A stretch of 48,151 nt of DNA. Origin: an uncultured Clostridia bacterium (lineage in GTDB: Bacteria > Bacillota > Clostridia > Oscillospirales > CAG-272). Positions 18,092 through 25,766 of the stretch are shown one piece after another. The DNA lies in contig CANQPT010000010.1 of assembly GCA_947625805.1 (NCBI GenBank), positions 1 to 48,151 on the forward strand, in the 5' to 3' direction. The position numbers were made by a program, and so were the translations under genes. The first letter of the stretch is position 1, and each line of letters opens with the position of its first letter. The notes beneath the pieces were generated by a model. It was given only the letters and a program-made list of their open reading frames with translations, was not told the DNA's origin and did no database searches.

Positions 18092-18136
18092 GATCCCCGA
18101 CTGAGTGAAATGCACCTCAAAAGTCAGACAGTGTGG
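18092..18136. repeat. Left copy of ~45-bp imperfect inverted repeat
   Basis: GATCCCCGACTGAGTGAAATGCACCTCAAAAGTCAGACAGTGTGGTA; near reverse complement of 23005-23050. Confidence 0.75.
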
Positions 18137-18204
18137 TAAAATAACAAAAGGGAAATCGTTTGATTTTATTACAAGAAAATTTTTATATTTTTTGGGATCG
18201 TATA

Positions 18205-18233
18205 TTGCTTTTTCCGAACAGCTATGTTATAAT
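18205..18233 (+). promoter_or_regulatory. Sigma-A-type promoter for the licC-ABC operon
   Basis: TTGCTT (18205-18210), 17-bp spacer, TATAAT (18228-18233). Confidence 0.6.
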
Positions 18234-18476
18234 AAATAAGTAAAATCGGTGTGGGTTAACATGCTGCAGCCGACAGAAATCACAGCAAAGCATACGTCGA
18301 CCTTTCATTCGCATGATAAGACCGCGAAAGAAATACAACCCATTCGTCGGGAAAAACAGAAACGCAAAACGCATGGCGCAGTGACGTTTGCTCCAAGCCA
18401 TACACCGAGTATACGAGCATTTCCGAAACAGAGTATATCAAGCCGACTGAAACGGATTTTCTATCATCTGAAACCG

Positions 18477-18615
18477 GTTGTCAGACAGAAATGACCCGCG
18501 TTCAAAAATCGCATAGGCGCTCCTTTGCCGGAACAGGCAAGGCGCCTGTGCAATTTCGCGTCCTGAAGCGGATCGACGTGTTCCATTTTTCTCTGTCTGA
18601 CAACTCAAATGGAAC
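18477..18615 (+). ncRNA. Candidate structured leader RNA (H-type pseudoknot with internal multi-tier hairpin)
   Basis: Stem 1 GTTGTCAGACAGA (18477-18489)/TCTGTCTGACAAC (18592-18604). Stem 2 GTTCCATTT (18580-18588)/AAATGGAAC (18607-18615). Internal hairpin GCATAGGCG/CGCCTGTGC (18511-18519/18543-18551) with CCTTTGCC/GGCAAGG. SD aaaaggag follows directly. Confidence 0.55.
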
Positions 18616-18630
18616 AAAAGGAGTATTGCC

Positions 18631-19533
18631 ATGAAAACAGAATCTTCTCTTACCCGCAAGCAGTTCGATCTTCTCTGCGCGCTGGCTGAAGCGGCCCAAC
18701 CGATGACCCAGCGACAACTGGGGGAAACCACCGGACACTCCCTTGGGACCGTCAACCGAATCGGAAAAGAACTAACCGATTTGGGATACGCAGCGAACGG
18801 CCGCATCACGCCGGACGGCGTCGCCGCGCTGGAGCCCTACCGCGTCAAGCGCGCCATTTTTGTGGCGGCCGGTTTCGGGACAAGGCTGGTGCCCGTCACC
18901 CTGAACACACCCAAACCGCTGGTGCGGGTGAACGGAAAGCGCATCATCGACGGACTGCTCGATGCCTGTCTTGACATCGGTATTGAGGAAATCTACATCG
19001 TGCGCGGTTACCTTGCGGAGCAGTTCGATCAGTTGCTGTATAAATATCCGATGCTGAAATTTCTGGAAAATCCGTCATACAACGAAACCAATAATATTTC
19101 CTCGGCCGTTTGTGTGCGCTATCTGCTCCGGAACGCCTATGTTCTGGAAGCAGATCTGCTCATCCGCAATCCGGGCATCCTGCACAAGTACCACTACGCC
19201 TCCAACTTCCTCGGGATTCCCATGGAGCGCTCCAACGATTGGTGCTTCACCGTAAAGGACGGCGTTATCACCGAACAGAAAATCGGAGGAATTGACTGCT
19301 ATCAAGAGGTTGGGATTTCTTACTGGAACGCGGAGGACGGCGCGAAACTCTCGGAGCATCTGCTTCAGGCCTACGAGATGCCGGGAGGCAAAGAACGGTA
19401 TTGGGATATGGTGCCGCTCGACATTTTCCGCGACGCATACCGGGTGGAAATCAGTCCATGTACCGAACAGGACGTGATAGAGATTGATACCTTCAAGGAA
19501 TTGAAGGCAATTGATAAAACTTATGATGTATAA
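18631..19533 (+). CDS. LicC-like CTP-dependent nucleotidyltransferase with N-terminal winged-HTH domain
   Basis: N-terminal HTH (LTRKQFDLLCALAEAAQPMTQRQLGETTGHSLGTVNRIGKEL). C-terminal NTP transferase signature (AIFVAAGFGTRLVPVTLNTPKPLVRVNGKRIID). Confidence 0.83.
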   Translation: MKTESSLTRKQFDLLCALAEAAQPMTQRQLGETTGHSLGTVNRIGKELTDLGYAANGRITPDGVAALEPYRVKRAIFVAAGFGTRLVPVTLNTPKPLVRVNGKRIIDGLLDACLDIGIEEIYIVRGYLAEQFDQLLYKYPMLKFLENPSYNETNNISSAVCVRYLLRNAYVLEADLLIRNPGILHKYHYASNFLGIPMERSNDWCFTVKDGVITEQKIGGIDCYQEVGISYWNAEDGAKLSEHLLQAYEMPGGKERYWDMVPLDIFRDAYRVEISPCTEQDVIEIDTFKELKAIDKTYDV

Positions 19534-19546
19534 AGGAGAAATTGAC

Positions 19547-20536
19547 ATGAAAAAAAGCAAACTACTGTGCCTTGTGCTGGCCTGTCTGACCGTACTTTCC
19601 CTGCTGTTGCCCGGTTGTGCAAAAAACGGGACTGCCAAAATCGTCATCTGGACGAGCGGTGAGGACTACCGCAACGAATATTATCTCTCCGAGTTAGAGA
19701 AAAAATTCCCGGATTACACAATCAATCTTGAGTACATGAACACCAGCACCATCGCCGCGAAGGTGATCGAAGAAGGGGAAAACTGCACCTGCGACATCAT
19801 CCTCTCGGAGGAGTACGGCTACCTGAAAAAATGCGAGCCGTATCTGGCCGAATTGACGGATTTTGATTTTTCTTCATTCCTGCCGGAACTGGTGCCGGAA
19901 AGTCGCAAGTTTACGCCGGAGTCTAAAAATGGCGGGTGCATCATCCTCAACCCGAAGGTACTTGAGGAAAAGAATCTGCCCACGCCAACGTCCTATCAGG
20001 ATTTGCTCGACCCGGCTTTCAAGGGACTGATCTCGATGCCGAGTCCCACGTCGTCCGGCACGGGCTATATGTTTCTGCGGCAACTTACCAACGAATGGGG
20101 CGAGGACGAGGCTTTCGATTACTTCGCAAAGCTGACGGACAACATCTTAGCTTACACCTCTTCCGGCTCCGGCCCCGTCAATGCGCTGGTGCAGGGCGAG
20201 GTCGCCGTGGGGATCGGTATGACGATGCAGGCCGCAACGGAAATCAGTCAGGGCGTTGACCTTACAATCACATTTTTCGCCGAAGGCTCTCCGCACAGCA
20301 TGTACGGCAACGCCGTGCTGGCCGGCAGCGCCGACCGTTCGGAAGTTATGGACGTTTTTAACTATCTGTCTACCGACCTCTGCCGCGGCAACAACGAAAA
20401 TTTCTGCCCGGAACAGATTTTTACAGACAGCAAACCCAAAATGGATGGTTTCCCGTCTGAAATCCCGAGCGGAAACATGGAAAACGACACGCAGGAAGAA
20501 AAGGAGCGTCTGTTGAAAAAATGGACCTTCAGTTAA
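19547..20536 (+). CDS. ABC transporter substrate-binding lipoprotein (Fe3+/AEP/spermidine-type family)
   Basis: Lipobox LLLPGC. KIVIWTSGEDYRNEYYLSELEKKFPDY...LISMPSPTSSGTGYMF. Followed by cognate ATPase and permease. Confidence 0.85.
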   Translation: MKKSKLLCLVLACLTVLSLLLPGCAKNGTAKIVIWTSGEDYRNEYYLSELEKKFPDYTINLEYMNTSTIAAKVIEEGENCTCDIILSEEYGYLKKCEPYLAELTDFDFSSFLPELVPESRKFTPESKNGGCIILNPKVLEEKNLPTPTSYQDLLDPAFKGLISMPSPTSSGTGYMFLRQLTNEWGEDEAFDYFAKLTDNILAYTSSGSGPVNALVQGEVAVGIGMTMQAATEISQGVDLTITFFAEGSPHSMYGNAVLAGSADRSEVMDVFNYLSTDLCRGNNENFCPEQIFTDSKPKMDGFPSEIPSGNMENDTQEEKERLLKKWTFS

Positions 20537-21309
20537 CTACAAAACTGGAAATCTCCAACCTGTGCAAGGGCTATAAAAGCAACGCCGACGTGCTGAAATC
20601 CGTGAGCTTTTCCGTAAATGATGGGGAATTTCTTTCCATTCTCGGTCCATCCGGATGCGGAAAGACAACGCTGCTGCGTATTCTGATCGGTCTTCTTGCG
20701 CCCGACGGCGGCGTCGTAATAAAAGATGGGCGGGACATTACGACCGCCCGTCCGTCCGAGCGCGGCATGGGCATTGTTTTCCAGAATTACGCCCTGTTTG
20801 AGAACATGACGGTGTTGCAGAACGTCGCGTATGCGCTGCGGTTCCGCAAAGTCCCAAAGCGGGATGCGCAGGAGCGCGCGATGCGGATGCTGGAGGCGGT
20901 CGGTTTGCAGGAGCATGCCAAAAAGACGCCGCACCATCTCTCGGGCGGACAGCAACAGCGTGTCGCCATTGCGCGGACACTGGTTCTCAATCCGGATATC
21001 GTGCTGTTTGACGAACCGATGTCCGCCCTCGACGTCGCCACCCGTCTTGCCATGCGTCGGGAGCTGAAAGATTTGCAAAAATCCTTCGGTACCACTATGA
21101 TCTACGTCACGCACGATCAGGAGGAAGCCTTCGCGCTCTCCGACCGCATCATGATTATGAACCGCGGAGAAATCAGTCAGCTTGATACGCCGGACCGGAT
21201 TGCCCAAGCGCCCGCGAACAACTATGTCCGGCAATTCGTGCTGGACAATCTTCAGGCAAAGGCGGATTCGCTGGCGCGCTTTATCGGAGAAAGGAAGGTG
21301 CGGCCGTGA
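20521..21309 (+). CDS. ABC transporter ATP-binding protein (PotA/FbpC/PhnT-type)
   Basis: Walker A GPSGCGKTT, signature LSGGQQQRVAIARTL, Walker B IVLFDEPMSALD. Confidence 0.93.
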   Translation: MDLQLTTKLEISNLCKGYKSNADVLKSVSFSVNDGEFLSILGPSGCGKTTLLRILIGLLAPDGGVVIKDGRDITTARPSERGMGIVFQNYALFENMTVLQNVAYALRFRKVPKRDAQERAMRMLEAVGLQEHAKKTPHHLSGGQQQRVAIARTLVLNPDIVLFDEPMSALDVATRLAMRRELKDLQKSFGTTMIYVTHDQEEAFALSDRIMIMNRGEISQLDTPDRIAQAPANNYVRQFVLDNLQAKADSLARFIGERKVRP

Positions 21310-22892
21310 AGCGGCGGGTCCGCGCCCACAACGTTGTGCAGTTGTGTCTGGCGCTGTTCTTTCTTGTCTGCGTCGTACTGCCTTTAGCGACGATGCTTGC
21401 CCGCATCACCCCGTCCGGACTGCGGGAAATCGCCGCGTCGGCACAGTTTTGGCCGGCGGTGGGAAATTCGGTTTCCACTGCATTTACGGCGTCAGCCATC
21501 TCCCTTGTGATTGCGCTGATAGCCGCTTGGTGTCTGGAGCGTGTTTCCATCCGAGGTAAGGCGCTGTTTGCTATGCTGTTCACGATCCCGATGCTCATTC
21601 CCTCTATTTCCCATGCGTTTGGATTGGTGGCGCTGTTCGGCTCAAACGGACTGCTGACCAATCTGCTGCATTGGAACAGCAGTCTTTACGGATTTTGGGG
21701 TGTGGTGACGGGATCGGTGATGTACTCTTTCCCCATGGCGTTCCTGATGATCTCCGGTATGCTGCAATATGAGGACGGCATGCCCTATCAGGCCGCCGCG
21801 GTGCTGGGTATTCCGCGCCACAGACGTTTTACCGATCTCACTCTTCCCTATCTTCGGAAAACGCTGATCTCTGCATTTTTTGCAGTATTCACCATGATTG
21901 TTACTGATTACGGCGTCCCGCTGATGGTGGGCGGCAAGATGATTACGCTTTCCGTCCTGATGTATAACAAGGCCGTCGCGATGATGGATTACAGCGCCGG
22001 AAGCGTGATTGGAGCGGTACTGCTGATCCCGGCTATCATTGCTTTCATCGCCGATTTTCTGAATCCGGAGCCGGGGCAGGGCGCTTTCGTGCCGGAACCC
22101 GTCGAGCCCAACCGCGGCAAAATTTCCGCCGCATCCGCCTACGTCTGTTGCGCGGCGCTTTCCCTGCTCGTACTTGCGCCGATCGCTGCGTTCGCGCTGA
22201 TGGCGTTCGAGACGAAATATCCCGTCAATCCGGCATTCACGCTGCATCACGTTCAAAAGACCTTTCGCGCCGGTGCGGGTCAATACCTCGGCAACTCCCT
22301 GCTGTACGCCCTCCTTTCTGCGGCGTTTGGGACGACGATCGCTTTTGTGTGCGCCTATCTGACCGCGCGCGTCAAGGGTCCCGCCGGAAAGGGACTGCAT
22401 TTGGCCGCCGTCACCTCTATGGCGATCCCCGGATTGGTGCTGGGACTTTCCTACGTGATCTGCTTTCACGGAACGCCGATCTACGGCACGATCGTTATTC
22501 TGATTCTCGCTAACATCGTACACTTTTTCGCGTCGCCGTATCTTATGATCTACAACACCCTCGCCAAGCTCAATCCGAATCTGGAGGACGTTGGCCAAAG
22601 CATCGGCGCGGGACGATTTCGCATTATCCGCGACGTCATCCTCCCCAAGGTGCGCGGGACGCTGGTGGAAATGTTCGTCTACTTTTTCGTGAACGCGATG
22701 ATGACCATTTCGGCAGTGTCGTTTCTCGCGCCGCCCTCCCCCAAACCCGTTGCGCTGATGATCAATCAGTTCGAGGCACAGCGTCTGATGGAAAGCGCGG
22801 CTTTCGTCTCTCTGCTGATTTTGGGCGTGAATCTGCTGATGAAACTGTTCGCACTTGTATTCCGCAGAGTCCGCTCCCGTCGAGAGGCGTAG
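21306..22892 (+). CDS. ABC transporter permease, two fused BPD_transp_1 domains (FbpB-like; possibly 2-aminoethylphosphonate)
   Basis: ~528 aa polytopic protein with two permease EAA-like regions (YQAAAVLGIPRHRRFTDLTLPYLRKTLI; EDVGQSIGAGRFRIIRDVILPKVRGTLVE). Confidence 0.88.
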   Translation: MKRRVRAHNVVQLCLALFFLVCVVLPLATMLARITPSGLREIAASAQFWPAVGNSVSTAFTASAISLVIALIAAWCLERVSIRGKALFAMLFTIPMLIPSISHAFGLVALFGSNGLLTNLLHWNSSLYGFWGVVTGSVMYSFPMAFLMISGMLQYEDGMPYQAAAVLGIPRHRRFTDLTLPYLRKTLISAFFAVFTMIVTDYGVPLMVGGKMITLSVLMYNKAVAMMDYSAGSVIGAVLLIPAIIAFIADFLNPEPGQGAFVPEPVEPNRGKISAASAYVCCAALSLLVLAPIAAFALMAFETKYPVNPAFTLHHVQKTFRAGAGQYLGNSLLYALLSAAFGTTIAFVCAYLTARVKGPAGKGLHLAAVTSMAIPGLVLGLSYVICFHGTPIYGTIVILILANIVHFFASPYLMIYNTLAKLNPNLEDVGQSIGAGRFRIIRDVILPKVRGTLVEMFVYFFVNAMMTISAVSFLAPPSPKPVALMINQFEAQRLMESAAFVSLLILGVNLLMKLFALVFRRVRSRREA

Positions 22893-22980
22893 GATAAAAA
22901 ACACCGTAGCGGTACGAAAAATCGGGCGTCAGATGTTCCTTATGTGCTTCTTACCGATTGTTTGGCGCTCTGTTCGGTAT

Positions 22981-23036
22981 AAAAATGCACCCCGTCAGAC
23001 AGTATACCGTATTGTCTGACTTTTGGGGTGCATTTT
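22981..23036. terminator. Long hairpin (terminator-like) at the right edge of the cassette, overlapping the right inverted repeat
   Basis: AAAATGCACCCC-GTCAGACAGTATACCGTATTGTCTGAC-TTTT-GGGGTGCATTTT: outer stem 12 bp, inner stem 8 bp or more. Confidence 0.65.
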
Positions 23037-23050
23037 ACTCAGTCGGGGTC
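23005..23050. repeat. Right copy of ~45-bp imperfect inverted repeat
   Basis: Reverse complement GACCCCGACTGAGTAAAATGCACCCCAAAAGTCAGACAATACGGTA matches 18092-18136 with few mismatches. Confidence 0.75.
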
Positions 23051-23064
23051 CTGTGCGTTTTTTG

Positions 23065-24357
23065 TCAATCACCCAGTGCCTGAGAAAGATCGGCAATGAT
23101 GTCGTCGATGTGCTCGGTACCGATGGACAGCCGCACCGTGTTCGGCTTGATGCCCTGTTCGAGCAGTTCTTTCTCGGTCAGTTGAGAGTGGGTGGTGGAG
23201 GCCGGGTGAATGACCAGGCTCTTGACGTCGGCTACGTTTGCAAGCAGGGAGAAAATCTGTAATTTGTCGATGAACTCCTGTGCATCCTTGGCTGTGCCCT
23301 TGACGTCAAAGGTGAAGATGGACGCACCGCCGTTCGGGAAGTATTTTTCGTAAAGAGCGTGGTGGGGATTGTCCGGCAGGGAGGGATGGTTGACGCTTTC
23401 CACCTTGGGATGAGAGGATAAGAACTCTACTACTTTCAGGGTGTTGTATACATGGCGTTCTACCCGCAGGGAGAGGGTCTCAAGTCCCTGTAAGAATAAG
23501 AATGCGTGCAGAGGAGCCAGAGTCGCGCCGGTGTCGCGCAGAAGAATCGCGCGGATCTTGGTGACGAATGCTGCCGGCCCAGCCGCTTTTGTAAAACTGA
23601 TGCCGTGATAACTTGGGTTGGGGTCTACCAAGGACGGGAATTTGCCGCTTGCCTCCCAGTCGAATTTGCCGCTGTCTACGATCACGCCGCCGATTGCCGT
23701 ACCGTGACCGCCGATGAACTTGGTCGCCGAATGGACGACGATGTCTGCTCCGTACTCAAACGGACGCACCAGATACGGGGTAGCAAAGGTGGAGTCTACC
23801 ACCAGCGGGATCTTGTGCGCGTGAGCGATGGCGGCGACCTTTTCAATATCGATCAGGGTGGCGTTTGGATTGCCGATGGTTTCGATAAAGACCGCCTTGG
23901 TCCTCTCATTGATGGCCCTCTCAAAGGCTCCGGGGACGTCCGCGTCCACAAAAGTGGTGGTGATGCCGTACTCGGGCAGGGTATGGGCAAGCAGATTGTA
24001 AGTGCCGCCGTAAATGGTCCGGGCGGATACAATGTTGTCCCCGGCGCCGGCCAGGTTGAGGAAGGTATAGGTGACCGCCGCAGCGCCGGATGCCACGCCC
24101 AGTGCTGCAACGCCGCCCTCAAGGGCCGCGATCCGCTGCTCGAACGCATCTACGGTCGAGTTGGTCAGTCGACCGTAGATGTTGCCCGCGTCGGCAAGGG
24201 AAAACCGGTCGGCCGCATGTTTGGAATCTCGAAATACATAGGAGGTTGTCTGATAGATCGGAACGGCTCTCGCGTCGGATGCGGGATCAGGGTTTTCTTG
24301 GCCTGCGTGCAGTTGGATGGTTTCAAATTTATAGTTGTTTTCGTAAGTATAATTCAT
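23065..24357 (-). CDS. metY: O-acetylhomoserine aminocarboxypropyltransferase (O-acetylhomoserine sulfhydrylase)
   Basis: [42 protein letters not shown]...[24 protein letters not shown]...[16 protein letters not shown] (PLP lysine region). Confidence 0.93.
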   Translation of the reverse strand: MNYTYENNYKFETIQLHAGQENPDPASDARAVPIYQTTSYVFRDSKHAADRFSLADAGNIYGRLTNSTVDAFEQRIAALEGGVAALGVASGAAAVTYTFLNLAGAGDNIVSARTIYGGTYNLLAHTLPEYGITTTFVDADVPGAFERAINERTKAVFIETIGNPNATLIDIEKVAAIAHAHKIPLVVDSTFATPYLVRPFEYGADIVVHSATKFIGGHGTAIGGVIVDSGKFDWEASGKFPSLVDPNPSYHGISFTKAAGPAAFVTKIRAILLRDTGATLAPLHAFLFLQGLETLSLRVERHVYNTLKVVEFLSSHPKVESVNHPSLPDNPHHALYEKYFPNGGASIFTFDVKGTAKDAQEFIDKLQIFSLLANVADVKSLVIHPASTTHSQLTEKELLEQGIKPNTVRLSIGTEHIDDIIADLSQALGD

Positions 24358-24523
24358 GGGTAAATACCTCTTTCTTAAAAATTTGTTTTTGTTTTTGGTT
24401 TTGGTCTGATGATGGTTCTGCGTCACATTCGCCCGTTGCGGAAGTTGTGGCGCAACATTAAAAGTACGATGAAATTCATGGCCGGTCCTTATTTACACAA
24501 AACTTACAGATTAACTATACAAT

Positions 24524-24552
24524 ATTATACCCTATTTTTCTTGGTTTGTCAA
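24524..24552 (-). promoter_or_regulatory. Consensus sigma-A promoter for metY
   Basis: Minus strand TTGACA (24547-24552), 17-bp spacer, TATAAT (24524-24529). Confidence 0.75.
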
Positions 24553-24626
24553 CCGCTTTCGGGAAAATTCTCCCGGAGCGTTGACATTTTGCCGCCGGTC
24601 GGTTACAATAAGTCCGGAGAAAAGAG

Positions 24627-25664
24627 ATGAAAAGCGGATTTTTATTGTATCAGAATCAAGAACTTGCGGCGCTGGTGGAGCCCTTGCTTGCATGGTATCA
24701 TGCCAACCGTCGAGTGCTGCCATGGCGTGAGAATACCGACCCCTATCGGGTGTGGATCTCGGAGATCATGCTTCAGCAGACCCGGGTGGAGGCGGTCAGG
24801 GAGGCGTACGTGCGCTTTATCGCCGAACTTCCCGACGTACGCTCCCTCGCTCGGGTGAGCGAGGAGCGGTTATACAAGCTCTGGGAGGGGTTGGGGTACT
24901 ATTCCCGCGCCCGCAATCTGCAAAAGGCGGCGCGGGTGGTCTGTGAGCAGTACGGAGGCGTCTTTCCCTCTGATGCGCAGACGCTTGCCGCACTTCCCGG
25001 CATCGGCGAATACACTGCGGGGGCGATCGCGTCCATCGCGTTTGAAAAACCTACGCCGGCCGTGGACGGCAACGTCCTGCGGGTAATCAGCCGTCTATGT
25101 GAAAATCCGACTGATATTACGACGCCCTCCTATAAAAAAGAGGTAGCGAACGTCCTTGCCCGCATCTATCCGCCCACCGATCGCGGCAGTTTTACCCAAG
25201 CGCTGATGGAGTTGGGGGCTATGGTCTGCCTGCCGGGCGGCGCGCCCCTATGCGAGCGCTGTCCGCTGTTTGACCTCTGCCGCTGTGGGCGCAAAGGAAC
25301 GTGGGAGCGTTATCCGGTCAAACGTGCGCGTCCTGCCCGCAAAGTGGAGCATCAGACGGTCTTTTTGCTTTGGTGTGACGGGAAGATCGCGGTGCGCAAG
25401 CGAGAGGGAGGCGGAGTGCTGCAAGGAATGTGGGAACTGCCTTGTGTGACGGGGGAACTGACGCCCGAACAGGTGCGCGTCCGCCTTTGTGCCTGGGGGA
25501 TTACGGGAAAACCCATGGCGCAAAAGACAAAAAAGCATATTTTTACGCATATCGAGTGGATCATGCACCCCTATATCTTGCAGTGTCCCGTTCGGAGTCC
25601 GGCCTTCACGTGGACCGAGCCAGACGCGGTCGCTCTTCCTACGGCTTTCAAAAAAATATTGTAA
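24627..25664 (+). CDS. mutY: A/G-specific adenine glycosylase
   Basis: VLPWRENTDPYRVWISEIMLQQTRVEAV...LPGIGEYTAGAIASIAF...GAMVCLPGGAPLCERCPLFDLC (HhH-GPD plus FeS cluster). Confidence 0.95.
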   Translation: MKSGFLLYQNQELAALVEPLLAWYHANRRVLPWRENTDPYRVWISEIMLQQTRVEAVREAYVRFIAELPDVRSLARVSEERLYKLWEGLGYYSRARNLQKAARVVCEQYGGVFPSDAQTLAALPGIGEYTAGAIASIAFEKPTPAVDGNVLRVISRLCENPTDITTPSYKKEVANVLARIYPPTDRGSFTQALMELGAMVCLPGGAPLCERCPLFDLCRCGRKGTWERYPVKRARPARKVEHQTVFLLWCDGKIAVRKREGGGVLQGMWELPCVTGELTPEQVRVRLCAWGITGKPMAQKTKKHIFTHIEWIMHPYILQCPVRSPAFTWTEPDAVALPTAFKKIL

Positions 25665-25766
25665 AAACACAAAAAATGCCCGGTAAAAGAAAAAGTTTTG
25701 GGTTGACTGGTTTGCGGCAGGTATGATATAATAGGCAAGTCAAAACAGTCCAAAAGGAGAATAAGC

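Noticed and set aside
18249-18494. 81-aa ORF in the leader of the licC-ABC operon
   Set aside because: Basic, featureless translation overlapping the structured leader. Could be a leader peptide, but there is no good evidence.
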